DNA of 31,053 nucleotides, taken from assembly GCA_964389305.1 (NCBI GenBank), contig CAYMEK010000054.1:1-31053 (forward strand), written 5' to 3'. Under the pieces are notes generated by a model. That model was not told where the DNA came from. It was given only the letters and a program-made list of their open reading frames with translations, and made no database searches. Below are positions 17,125 to 25,362 of this stretch, piece after piece. Each line of letters opens with the position of its first letter. Position 1 is the stretch's first letter. Made by a program: the position numbers and the translations under genes. The DNA comes from CAYMEK01 sp964389305 (lineage in GTDB: Bacteria > Spirochaetota > Spirochaetia > SZUA-6 > DRHE01).

Positions 17125-17163
17125 GGTAGCTCCTATAGACAATATCGTACACTTGTCGAATTT

Positions 17164-17189
17164 CTGTAGATTTTTTACCTCATCTACAG
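17164..17189. promoter_or_regulatory. Perfect 8-bp inverted repeat, candidate operator
   Basis: CTGTAGAT at 17164-17171 and ATCTACAG at 17182-17189, separated by 10 nt, lie in the intergenic region between two divergent genes. The arm spacing (18 nt centre to centre, about two helical turns) suits a dimeric regulator. There is no U-run of the kind expected for a terminator of either gene. Confidence 0.5.
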
Positions 17190-17201
17190 CCAGGAGTCGT
17201 T

Positions 17202-17230
17202 TTGACCATATTGGGAAAATAGATTTTAAT
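17202..17230 (+). promoter_or_regulatory. Predicted promoter of the polytopic membrane protein
   Basis: TTGACC (17202-17207), 17-nt spacer, TTTAAT (17225-17230). Initiation 6-8 nt further on would coincide with the ATG at 17237, implying a leaderless or nearly leaderless message. Confidence 0.5.
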
Positions 17231-17236
17231 AGGCTT

Positions 17237-18076
17237 ATGGCTCTCAAGTTCCACAGCAACCTGGTCTTATCTATTGTGATTGTGTCGCTGGTCCACCTTT
17301 TTCTGTTTGCCGCCGGGCTGTATTTCGTCTTTCAGCTCGACATTCTGCCCGATGTTCTGGGACGCTTTTCCGAGCCGGCGCCGCGGTGGCTGCTGGCCTT
17401 CGGGACCCTGGAACCCCACGCCCTGCGGATCAACGCCGCTGCGGGTATGGCCGGCCTGATCGTCTTCAGCCTCCTGGCCAACCTCGGTGTGCGTGCCCTG
17501 TATCGAAGAACCGATTCGGCGGAGCTGCTGTTCCTCATGATTTCCTGCCTCTCCCTGTGTGTGGAGGGATGGCGCCTCGGAAATCTCCTGTTCCAGGCCT
17601 TGGGTTCGCCCCAATACCTCAATGTTCTGTTGACCCGCCTGGTGTTGTTCTCCCGTTTCTTCGGCCTGCTGTGCCTGCTGATCTCCAGCCTATATGCGGC
17701 CGGGATGAAATACACGCAGTACCCGGTGCTGATCGGCGGCGCAGTAGTCCTGGCCTTTACCCTGGCCGGCATCCTTCCTCTCGATACCAGCCTCTATGAG
17801 CCGACCTTTCTCTACAAGCTGGGCGATCGGCAGGGCTACCTTTTCATCCGCATGATCCTGGCCTTCCTTCTGGTGATAAACTTCCTGGTGGCAGCCCGCA
17901 CCAGGGGCAGCCGGCGCTTTCTGGCCGTGGCCGCCGCCGCCGCCCTTTTTCTCGCCGGCCGGGAGCTGCTGCAGTACGGGATCGCCCCACTGCCGATCGC
18001 CCTGGGCGCCGTGGCCCTGGTGAGCGGCTTCGTGCTGTTCGTCCGGCAGGTCGGGGTGTTTTACCTGGGGTTGTAA
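17237..18076 (+). CDS. Polytopic inner-membrane protein of unknown function
   Basis: 279 residues from ATG 17237. The first helix is SIVIVSLVHLFLFAAGLYFVF, followed by about seven more hydrophobic segments, for example AGLIVFSLLANLGVRALY, FFGLLCLLISSLYAAG, VLIGGAVVLAFTLAGILPL, MILAFLLVINFLVAA and LGAVALVSGFVLFVRQ. The layout resembles 7TM-type membrane sensors (7TMR-like), but no attached signalling domain is present and no family was recognised. An upstream in-frame start at 17051 would run through the divergent gene and is rejected. There is no strong SD (AATAGG only), which fits the leaderless promoter reading. It converges on the lipid-kinase-like gene at 18123 with only 46 nt between them. 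Confidence 0.72.
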   Translation: MALKFHSNLVLSIVIVSLVHLFLFAAGLYFVFQLDILPDVLGRFSEPAPRWLLAFGTLEPHALRINAAAGMAGLIVFSLLANLGVRALYRRTDSAELLFLMISCLSLCVEGWRLGNLLFQALGSPQYLNVLLTRLVLFSRFFGLLCLLISSLYAAGMKYTQYPVLIGGAVVLAFTLAGILPLDTSLYEPTFLYKLGDRQGYLFIRMILAFLLVINFLVAARTRGSRRFLAVAAAAALFLAGRELLQYGIAPLPIALGAVALVSGFVLFVRQVGVFYLGL

Positions 18077-18122
18077 GAATTGTTAGAGCAGGGGAGAGCA
18101 GATCGTTGAGACAGCACCGGCT

Positions 18123-18758
18123 CTAAAGGAGCAGTATCTTGGCGGCTACGAAGCCGGTGCCCACGGGGAGCAGGAGGTTGTCGAAGTCCCGGATCGGGAT
18201 CAGCTCCAGGCCGGTTGCCGCCACGGCGATGATGGCTGCAATCGAAAGTCTTCCGGTCAGTTTCCAGGTGGCGAGCAGTACGGCCAGGAAGCAGGCCAGG
18301 CTGCCGGCCAGAGTTTTGTTCCGGCTGAAGGGAATCGCCGGGCTGCGCAGCAGCTTGCCCGCCAGGCTGGCAAAGCCGTCGCCGAAGGCCAGGGTATAGA
18401 TCGCTATCGCCGCAGCGGTGGATGGATAGAGCAGCAGGGAGAGCATGGCCCCTACGCCCAGGGTTACCGGACCGAGAACGAAACGGCCCTTATCCCGCTG
18501 CCGCGAGGCGATGACCGTAAGCTGCGAAACGATGAGCACCGGGGTGCCCTCCAAACGTAGCTGTTCGGCGAACACGTAAAACAGGGTGCCGCCGGCAAGC
18601 AGGATCATAGTGACTTGCAGATCGATGGAGGCGAGTTGGGGTACGAAGGCTATGAGTAGATGCAGGGCTTTACGCAGCATCTCGCCCTGAAAGGATTCCG
18701 GCACTGCGAGATATTTTCTGTTGACGGTTGGCCTGACTGACGCTGCAATCCGCTCCAT
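18123..18758 (-). CDS. CTP-dependent polyprenol/phytol kinase-like membrane protein
   Basis: 211 residues with about six membrane helices. The conserved elements of the VTE5/DGK1/SEC59 family (phytol, diacylglycerol and dolichol kinases using CTP) can be read in order: RKALHL at 29-34, FGDGFASLAGK at 125-135, KTLAGS at 148-153 and an ELIPIRDFDNLLLP element at 185-198. Such proteins are often labelled phosphatidate cytidylyltransferase-like. The expected reaction is CTP-dependent phosphorylation of a lipid alcohol in the inner membrane; the lipid is unknown. The upstream SD is weak (AGAGAT, about 10 nt from the ATG). It may share a transcript with lgt, but the gap between them is 195 nt. Confidence 0.82.
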   Translation of the reverse strand: MERIAASVRPTVNRKYLAVPESFQGEMLRKALHLLIAFVPQLASIDLQVTMILLAGGTLFYVFAEQLRLEGTPVLIVSQLTVIASRQRDKGRFVLGPVTLGVGAMLSLLLYPSTAAAIAIYTLAFGDGFASLAGKLLRSPAIPFSRNKTLAGSLACFLAVLLATWKLTGRLSIAAIIAVAATGLELIPIRDFDNLLLPVGTGFVAAKILLL

Positions 18759-18953
18759 GGCTGCTTCGATCTCTTTTCTCTCTTATTGTTCAATGCAAGA
18801 AACAGACCTCACACCGGTAAAGAAGGGTAAAGTTAATTGTTTATATTATTAATGGTTACAGAGAGGAATCGCAGCTCGCTTACCGAGACCTGCTCAATCG
18901 TATGATAAAAGATACTGTTTTTTCATAATAGTGGAGACCTGGGGCCGCCGCCC

Positions 18954-19973
18954 TCAGCGTATTTTCTTACGCAGTTTTCGGCCCGAGGGCTTTCCCGTTT
19001 TGGAGGCCTCCTGCCGTCGCCGTTCGTTGGCCCTTTTCCGGAACAACAGGTAGCAGCCGATCCCGGCGGCGATCATGATGAGGTTGAGTATCTGCCCTGT
19101 GGTCAGGTTGAACGGGCTGAATTGAACGTAGGGGTTTTCCAGGTGGACCAGATGGATGGGAAAGCCCATATCCACATCGGGTTCGCGCAGGTACTCGATG
19201 AGGAAACGGAAAAAGCCGTAGCCGATCACGTACACCGCCAGCATCTGCCCCGGGAAAGATTTGCGCTTGCGGAAGCCGAACCACAGGATCGCCCACAAAA
19301 CGATCCCTTCAAAGAAAGCCTCGTAGAGCTGGGAGGGATGGCGCGGGAGGTTGACCATGGCCAGACCGCTGATGTCCATTCCCGCCTTGGCGGCCACCTC
19401 CTGCACCCAGGGCTCGGTAGCGGGGAACCGCTGGGCCGTGGGGAAGATCATGCCCCAGGGCAGGGTAGTGATGCGCCCGTACAACTCCCCATTGATGAAG
19501 TTGCCCAGCCTGCCGAAGGTGTAGCCCAGGGCCGAGCCGGTCACGATCATGTCCCCCCATTCCGGGATAGGCAGCTTCTTGACGCGCAGATAGATAATCA
19601 CCGCGGTGACCGTACCGGCCAGTCCCCCGTGGTAGGACATGCCGGCCAGGCCGGTGAAGCGCAGCTTTCCTTCTACCATGCGCAGAGGTAGAATGATCTG
19701 CAGCGGATGGCGTAAATAATACCCGGTAGGGTCGTAAACGGTTACGGCGAGCAACCGCGCTCCGACCAGCAGTCCCACGATTCCCCAGAAGAACATATTG
19801 AGCACATCATCCTTCTGCACCTCCAGTCCCTTCTCTCTGACCTGGACCCTGACCATCTGGTAGGCTACGAAGAAGGCCACCAGGTACATCAGCCCGTACC
19901 AGCGCAGGGGAAGTCCCGGAATGATTTCGGGGCGCAGCCATTGAGGAAAGTAGATGAAGCTCAAGCTATGCAT
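18954..19973 (-). CDS. lgt: Prolipoprotein diacylglyceryl transferase
   Basis: 339 residues. It transfers diacylglycerol from phosphatidylglycerol to the lipobox Cys of prolipoproteins in the inner membrane, the first step of lipoprotein maturation. The family motifs are intact: LPLRWYGLMY near the N-terminus, SYHGGLAG at 113-120, GRLGNFINGELYGR at 154-167 and RHPSQLYEA at 211-219. The C-terminus has a strongly basic tail (RKRANERRRQ, GRKLRKKIR), longer than usual, probably cytoplasmic. It starts 10 nt after the stop of the DUF342 gene, with AAGGT 8 nt upstream, so the two are probably one transcript. Its substrates include the lipoproteins encoded at 5609, 6320 and 12374. Confidence 0.96.
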   Translation of the reverse strand: MHSLSFIYFPQWLRPEIIPGLPLRWYGLMYLVAFFVAYQMVRVQVREKGLEVQKDDVLNMFFWGIVGLLVGARLLAVTVYDPTGYYLRHPLQIILPLRMVEGKLRFTGLAGMSYHGGLAGTVTAVIIYLRVKKLPIPEWGDMIVTGSALGYTFGRLGNFINGELYGRITTLPWGMIFPTAQRFPATEPWVQEVAAKAGMDISGLAMVNLPRHPSQLYEAFFEGIVLWAILWFGFRKRKSFPGQMLAVYVIGYGFFRFLIEYLREPDVDMGFPIHLVHLENPYVQFSPFNLTTGQILNLIMIAAGIGCYLLFRKRANERRRQEASKTGKPSGRKLRKKIR

Positions 19974-19983
19974 CGGATGTACC

Positions 19984-22938
19984 TTACTCGCTCAGTGCTT
20001 TTTCTTCAATCCTTCCCGTGGTGGTATTGAAGTAGAAAACCACCTCCCGCAGGGCCGTTTTGATTTCCCGCCGCCTGCTGTGGCTGTTCAGAAGTACTCC
20101 GGGATACACCACTCCGCGAACCACGATTTCCGAAGGAAAATGCTGCTCGAAGCGCTCCTGGAGAATGAAGATGCGCTTGGAGTGCATCTGCAGGAGGCGT
20201 AGGTTGTGGCGCTTTTCGACCCGCAGCGTCTCCAGAGCCTGAAGGTCCGGTCCGCTCTGACGCTCCAGACGGCTCATGGAGACTTCGATCTCCGAATTGC
20301 GGGCCTTGAGCATTTCGGCCTGACGCTGTTCCCGCTCCAGCTGGTCTTGAACCAGGATGTCCTGGCCGAAGAAGATTTCCGTTGGCACTTCGCGCTCCGA
20401 GCCGATGTTCATAGCGGTGAGGTTCAGTTTGCAGTATACCCGGCCCCCGATGATGTTGCCCTTCTCTGATTCCAGTATCATGTTTCCGTTGCACTTCACC
20501 GTGCAGCGCAGACAGGCGCTGCTCATGCGGATGTCCTCCACGGCCAAAAGAGTAGCCTGTTCGGCGAAACGGGCCCGGATGCCTTTTCTGGCCCGCAGCA
20601 CCGCCTTGCCTTCCCCCACGATCCCCTTGCCCACCAGAATGGATTCGCCGGCAGAAAGCAGGGCGCCCTGAATGCTTTCCTCGACCAGGATGCTCTCCTC
20701 ACTGAACACGCTGAAGCCGCTCCGCACCGAGCCCTGGACGCGCACGGTTCCGGGAAAGCGGATGTTGCCGCTTTCCAGGCCTACGTTGCCCTTGACCGTA
20801 TGCACCTTGAGTACGTCGAGGGAGCCGCCCCGGTAATCCAGCTCTCCGTCGCTGGCGGCGTAGTACTCCAGGCTGCCGTCCTCCTTTTGGCGGCACTCCA
20901 CGTGCTTGCCCACGTGGACGTAGCGGGCCGATCCCCGCCGGGCTGGAATCGCCTTTCCGTAGATGTCCCAGCCGGCTGTTCCCGAGGTGGGGGCCCCCTG
21001 GCGGGCTATCAGAGTTCCTGAGGCCACCTTGGTGATCTTGTCCTGCAGGCGGTACTCCGCCCTCCCAGCCTCGTCGATCGTTACAGGCCGCCCGCTGGCA
21101 ATCTGCATCAGGATCTCGATATCCGAGTCGCGGCCGTGCTCCGGGGGCTGTCCGCGGGCCACCAGGACCCGCTCGACTCTCTCTCCTCCCTGCGCTCTGG
21201 CCACCGCTTCACTCACGGCTTCGGTCATCAGGCCCTTTTTCACGCCGGCGGCGGCGATGGCCTGCTCCACCTGCTCCGTATCGAAGGGCCTGCCCGTCCC
21301 CTCCTCCGGCAGCAGAGTCAGAAAGGCTTGCATACGGTCCTCGGAGGCGCTCACCTGGATCTCCGCGTCCCGATGGCGACGGATCCGCAGCAGCACGGTT
21401 TCGTTGCGACCGCCCTTTTCCAGAACCCCCGCGGCCAGGCTGACGATCTCATTGCCGACCCGCTGCAGATTTTCGAACAGCTTGATATCCACGTCCCTGC
21501 CCTTGATCCCCGCCAGGGTAACGCCGAACACGTCGACCCCGGGCGTTCCGGCAGTTGCGCCGTGGACCACCGCCACGGCGGCTCGCTCGCCCACTTCGGC
21601 GATCTGCTCCACCTCTTCGAGGGGTAATTCCGCCAGCGACCCGATTTCTCCGAGCTGCTGCGGCCGGCTCAGGGCCTGCTCCTTGAGCGCCTCGGTCTGC
21701 TCCGACGGAAGAAAGTCTACTTTCCACTCGATACGCCCGTCCTCGCCCTTCTGGGGCTCCCGCCCTTCGACCAGCAGGCAGCCTTCCAGACTGCTCTCCC
21801 TCCCCCGGTAGAACGCCAGGATATCCTCCCTGATCCGGGCGCTGTCCAGGCCCTTCAGCTTCCGGCTGCGGATGGCCTCGCTTACTTCCTTCAGGCGCAG
21901 CGGCCTGCCCTCCCCGCGCCCTTTACGCAGAAAGAGCCGGGCTTCCAGCTTGTCCTCCGAGATTTCCAGGCGGATTTCCGTGTCTTCGGGGCGGCTCAAG
22001 GGTTTTGACTCCAGCGGAACCTTTTCCATCAGAGCCTTGCTGAGGATCAGGGCCACCTCCTCCTCGGAAAGCAGGGTTTCAGGGGCGAAGCCCAGCCGCC
22101 GGCAGGCTTCCAGCACCTCCTCCGCCATGGGTGGAGCAGCCTGATCGGAGCCGGGCGTGAAGGAAAGCAGACAGGTCGTCCCGTCCGGTGAGGCCGACAC
22201 CTGGTGTTCGTGCAGGCGGAAGGGGAAAAGCTCGATCCAGTTGCTTCCGTAGCGGTAGAAGCCGGCTGTTTCCGAACGCACCTCGCTGCCCACCTGCTTC
22301 AAGCCCTCGCTGAGAAACAGGCCCCTATCTTCGGGCTGTTCGACGGGTATCTCCTCTCCGTGCACACTGCGGCCGGCGCGGGCCCGTTCCGCCGGGGTGA
22401 CGGCGGCCACCACCTCCCCTTTTCCTGCGTACCCCCTGCCCTGTTCGGGTCCCGCCCGCTCGATGGGCTCGCGGATCTCCCTTCTCTCCCAGACCGCCTC
22501 TTTTTCCGTCCTGGCGGGCAAAAAGGCCAGCCGGCGCTTCCTGCGGACCGGCTTTTCTATCCTGATCTTCTCTACGCTGCGCCGGAATACCTGGGGTGAG
22601 GAGTCTGCAGGTATTACCTGTTGCTCGTAGGGTTGGAGCGCTTCAGGAATCTCGAGCCGTTCCACGGTGAGGCGGGCCGGGACGCCGGGCTGGGCAGCGG
22701 TGCCCCGGGCGACGATCAGGCTGCGCGCCTGCGGCTTTTCCTGGCCGAACAGGCTGTCCAGGGCTTTGGTGTCTATCTGCTCCTTGATGCCGCGCTTTTC
22801 GAGCAAGGCGTAGGCGCTGCGCCTGTCCCACTCCGGGCCTTGCGGATCGGGGGAGAACTCCAGCCTGGCCTCCAGGCCGGCCTGGTCGACCCGCAGCTCC
22901 AGCTTTCCTTTGAGACTGAGCGCAGCTTGCTCGCCCAT
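19984..22938 (-). CDS. Very large DUF342/FapA-family polymerizing-type protein
   Basis: 984 residues from ATG 22938; an in-frame TTG at 22974 would add 12, and no strong SD decides between them. The C-terminal half is the FapA/DUF342 beta-helix core, residues about 636-860 (GGSLDVLKVHTVKGNVG, RFPGTVRVQGSVRSGF, LSAGESILVGKGIVGEG), followed by a likely coiled coil at 862-930. The N-terminal half repeats a unit with ExxVSxSxDxxxAxL, helices, then a LLVxxGxxP-type end at about 13-80, 246-310, 320-395 and 526-600, alternating with G.PG.DVFG-type linkers at about 176-198, 455-480 and 643-668. Vibrio FapA (flagellar assembly/polar organisation) is shorter, by memory about 650 residues. Cytoplasmic location is likely as there is no signal peptide. 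The function in spirochaetes is not established. Confidence 0.85.
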   Translation of the reverse strand: MGEQAALSLKGKLELRVDQAGLEARLEFSPDPQGPEWDRRSAYALLEKRGIKEQIDTKALDSLFGQEKPQARSLIVARGTAAQPGVPARLTVERLEIPEALQPYEQQVIPADSSPQVFRRSVEKIRIEKPVRRKRRLAFLPARTEKEAVWERREIREPIERAGPEQGRGYAGKGEVVAAVTPAERARAGRSVHGEEIPVEQPEDRGLFLSEGLKQVGSEVRSETAGFYRYGSNWIELFPFRLHEHQVSASPDGTTCLLSFTPGSDQAAPPMAEEVLEACRRLGFAPETLLSEEEVALILSKALMEKVPLESKPLSRPEDTEIRLEISEDKLEARLFLRKGRGEGRPLRLKEVSEAIRSRKLKGLDSARIREDILAFYRGRESSLEGCLLVEGREPQKGEDGRIEWKVDFLPSEQTEALKEQALSRPQQLGEIGSLAELPLEEVEQIAEVGERAAVAVVHGATAGTPGVDVFGVTLAGIKGRDVDIKLFENLQRVGNEIVSLAAGVLEKGGRNETVLLRIRRHRDAEIQVSASEDRMQAFLTLLPEEGTGRPFDTEQVEQAIAAAGVKKGLMTEAVSEAVARAQGGERVERVLVARGQPPEHGRDSDIEILMQIASGRPVTIDEAGRAEYRLQDKITKVASGTLIARQGAPTSGTAGWDIYGKAIPARRGSARYVHVGKHVECRQKEDGSLEYYAASDGELDYRGGSLDVLKVHTVKGNVGLESGNIRFPGTVRVQGSVRSGFSVFSEESILVEESIQGALLSAGESILVGKGIVGEGKAVLRARKGIRARFAEQATLLAVEDIRMSSACLRCTVKCNGNMILESEKGNIIGGRVYCKLNLTAMNIGSEREVPTEIFFGQDILVQDQLEREQRQAEMLKARNSEIEVSMSRLERQSGPDLQALETLRVEKRHNLRLLQMHSKRIFILQERFEQHFPSEIVVRGVVYPGVLLNSHSRRREIKTALREVVFYFNTTTGRIEEKALSE

Positions 22939-23002
22939 GACTTGATTGTTATGTAATCGGGGCACCTGCTGCAAGCCCTGGAAACGACGCCTTGCGGCGG
23001 CT

Positions 23003-23437
23003 TCACAATTGTGTTTCCCGGTTTCGCTCTCTGCGGTAGGAAAACAGCAGAAACAGGAACAACAGGTCGCTCACGGCGATGAAAAGGAGGATGGAAAAGG
23101 GAGCGATTGTGGAAGGCAAAAAGCTCAAAGTAAAGCCGCTCAGGCTGGTACCGATCGGTTCCAGGAGGATCAGAAGGAGTGCAGAGAGCAGTCCCAGCAG
23201 CTTGCCCATCCGCATCAGGTTGAGCAGGGTCCGGTGACGGTCGGGATCGAGGTAGAGAAACAGCAGTCCGGCCGGCATAAGCAGATTGGCGCTTCCTAAC
23301 AGCACCAGCCAGAAGATCGCCTGCGTGTCGACAAGAAGCTCCCGCCGGAACGTGATGCCCAGGGCAAGGAAGAGCAGCAAAAAACGCAGCAGCTCCCAGA
23401 GGGAACCCACAAGAAAAAACAGGCGATGGATCTTCAT
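23003..23437 (-). CDS. Small four-helix membrane protein
   Basis: 144 residues with four hydrophobic segments: LWELLRFLLLFLALGI, FWLVLLGSANLLMPAGLLFL, LGLLSALLLILLEPIG and APFSILLFIAVSDLLFLFLL. The C-terminus is charged (YRRERNRETQ). No family was recognised. It lies 64 nt upstream of the DUF342 start on the same strand, so it may be the first gene of a unit with DUF342 and lgt. There is no convincing SD before the ATG. A function cannot be read from the sequence. Confidence 0.62.
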   Translation of the reverse strand: MKIHRLFFLVGSLWELLRFLLLFLALGITFRRELLVDTQAIFWLVLLGSANLLMPAGLLFLYLDPDRHRTLLNLMRMGKLLGLLSALLLILLEPIGTSLSGFTLSFLPSTIAPFSILLFIAVSDLLFLFLLFSYRRERNRETQL

Positions 23438-23502
23438 AGCCGGTCGGATACGCAGGCAGTGTAGCCCTGGTGCCGATGCCGGGTCAATAACCGTAGCTTA
23501 GA

Positions 23503-23529
23503 TTGACAAAGCGGATGGAATTCTACACT
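23503..23529 (+). promoter_or_regulatory. Predicted promoter of ctpA
   Basis: A perfect TTGACA -35 (23503-23508) is followed by TACACT (23524-23529) at a short 15-nt spacing, or CACTTT at 17 nt. Either places initiation close to the GGAG at 23540 that serves the ATG at 23550. Confidence 0.5.
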
Positions 23530-23549
23530 TTTACTACTGGAGCTAAAAC

Positions 23550-24935
23550 ATGAGTAGAAATCGTAAGATAATTCGGGAGCGGACCCTCTGGATCGTGGTT
23601 ACGGCCTTCCTGGCGTCGATCATCGTGCTTCTGACCTTTGTCCCCAGGGTGTTGGCCGGGAACCAGGAAGCGGAGAACCAGCGGCTTCTCGGCATGTTCT
23701 TCGAAGTGTTTCGCTTCGTACAGCAGAACTACGTCGACGAGGACAAAGTCAAACCGGACATCCTGGTCGAGGGTGCCCTGCGGGGGATGTTCGAGGCTCT
23801 CGACGATCCCTACTCGGCCTACCTTTCAGCCGAGGAGATGCGGGACATGGACGACACCACGACCGGTCGCTTCGGAGGGGTGGGGCTCATCATTGCCAAG
23901 ATCGATCGGGGTGTGGAGGTGGTATCTCCCATCGATGGAACCCCGGCCTACCGGGCGGGAGTCAATGCGGGCGACCTGATCGTGGCCGTGGACGGAGAGT
24001 CCGTGGTGGAGAAAACCATGGACGAGGTGTTGGCCGTTCTGAGGGGCGATCCCGGAACGCCGGTCACCATGACCATCGTGCGGGGGAAGAACCTCAGGTT
24101 CGACGTACGGGTGATTCGGGACATGATCGAAGTCCCCACGGTCCGCATGGCCATGATTCCAGGAGGGATCGGTTATCTTAGAATAATCCAATTCACCCCC
24201 TTGACCAAGGAGCGCGTTCAAGATGCCTTCAACGATTTCGCTGAAAACGGGTATCGATCTCTGATCGTCGACCTGCGCAGCAATCCCGGAGGTCTGCTGT
24301 CTGCGGTGGTAGACGTGACGGATTACTTCCTGTCCAGCGGGCCGATCGTCAGCACCCGCTCCCGTGTGCCCTCGGAGAATCACGTGTTTTACGCCTCTTC
24401 GCGCAATATGATCGTTCCCGACGACCTGCCGGTCGTGGTGTTGATCGACCGCGGCTCGGCCAGTGCCTCGGAGATCCTGGCCGGAGCGCTCCAGGACACC
24501 GAGCGGGCCACCATTATGGGTGAAAAATCCTACGGTAAGGGTTCGGTGCAACAGATAAAACGGATTGGGGATGCCGGCTTTCGCCTGACCATGTCCCGCT
24601 ACTACACGCCGCTGGGCAAAAACATCGACCACATAGGAATCGTCCCCAATATCCAGGTCCAGCAGCCGGAGCTTACCGAAGAGGAGGAGCAGGCCCTTTC
24701 GCGCATCATCGATGAAAACCTTATCAAGGATTTCGTGGCCCGTCACCCTGAGACGACCGATGGGGAAGTGGCTTCCTTCATCCGGGAGCTGGCCAGTAAA
24801 GGTATTCGGCTGGACGAGCGCTATATCCGCCGGCTGATCCGTCTCGAGCTTGATCGCACGAATAACAGTCCCCCGGTCTACGACCTGGACTACGACATCA
24901 CGCTCCAGGAAGCGGTGAAGTTTCTCAGAGACTGA
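23550..24935 (+). CDS. ctpA: Carboxyl-terminal processing peptidase, family S41
   Basis: 461 residues. An N-terminal membrane anchor or signal (LWIVVTAFLASIIVLLTFV) places the protease in the periplasm. A PDZ domain spans about 95-185 (GRFGGVGLIIAKI, AYRAGVNAGDLIVAVDG). The S41 core follows with GYLRIIQF and DLRSNPGGLL. By alignment with CtpB the catalytic residues are Ser305 in GSASASEI, Lys330 in GEKSYGKGSVQ and Gln334. The enzyme trims or degrades exported proteins from their C-termini. The C-terminal 80 residues are charged and helical. GGAG lies about 7 nt before the ATG. It heads a compact group with yjbQ-like, rsmE and wecG-like genes. Confidence 0.95.
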   Translation: MSRNRKIIRERTLWIVVTAFLASIIVLLTFVPRVLAGNQEAENQRLLGMFFEVFRFVQQNYVDEDKVKPDILVEGALRGMFEALDDPYSAYLSAEEMRDMDDTTTGRFGGVGLIIAKIDRGVEVVSPIDGTPAYRAGVNAGDLIVAVDGESVVEKTMDEVLAVLRGDPGTPVTMTIVRGKNLRFDVRVIRDMIEVPTVRMAMIPGGIGYLRIIQFTPLTKERVQDAFNDFAENGYRSLIVDLRSNPGGLLSAVVDVTDYFLSSGPIVSTRSRVPSENHVFYASSRNMIVPDDLPVVVLIDRGSASASEILAGALQDTERATIMGEKSYGKGSVQQIKRIGDAGFRLTMSRYYTPLGKNIDHIGIVPNIQVQQPELTEEEEQALSRIIDENLIKDFVARHPETTDGEVASFIRELASKGIRLDERYIRRLIRLELDRTNNSPPVYDLDYDITLQEAVKFLRD

Positions 24936-24951
24936 AAGCGGGAGCGGGAGA

Positions 24952-25362
24952 ATGGCGATCTCACGGTTTTCGCTGCAGAGCCGGCAGCGCTGCCAGCTCA
25001 TCGACATCACCGACAGGATCGGAGAAGCCGTCCGCTCTTCGGGACTTCGGGAGGGCTTGTGCACGGTCTTCGTCCCCCACACCACTGCCGGGGTCACGAT
25101 CAATGAAAACGCCGATCCTACCGTGGTGCGGGATCTGCTCATGGAGCTGGAAAAGATCGTGCCCTTTCAGGACGGCTATGCTCACAGCGAAGGCAACTCG
25201 GCCGCCCACATCAAGTCCTCGCTGGTCGGATGCAGTGTACAGGTAGCGGTTAGCGGCGGTTCGTTGAGCCTGGGCACCTGGCAGGGGATCTATTTCTGCG
25301 AGTTCGACGGACCTCGCCGGCGTTTTGTGCAGGTTCAGCTTCTCGCAGCGGACTCTTCATGA
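24952..25362 (+). CDS. YjbQ/UPF0047 family protein
   Basis: 136 residues, full length for the family. The signatures are TVFVPHTTAGVTINENADP at about 39-57 and GNSAAHIKSSLVG at about 81-93, then a conserved GTWQGIYFCEFDGPRRR end. Members have been reported as secondary thiamine-phosphate synthases, but that activity is thought to be incidental and the main role is unclear. The His and Asp/Glu residues in these motifs form the expected active-site pocket. The gene starts 16 nt after ctpA ends, with GGAGCGGGAG as SD, and its stop overlaps the rsmE start (ATGA). Confidence 0.93.
   Translation: MAISRFSLQSRQRCQLIDITDRIGEAVRSSGLREGLCTVFVPHTTAGVTINENADPTVVRDLLMELEKIVPFQDGYAHSEGNSAAHIKSSLVGCSVQVAVSGGSLSLGTWQGIYFCEFDGPRRRFVQVQLLAADSS

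Noticed and set aside
18759..18953. tRNA or small RNA gene upstream of the lipid-kinase-like gene
   Set aside because: No cloverleaf, T-loop sequence or strong terminator could be found; the stretch is A+T-rich and most likely promoter DNA.
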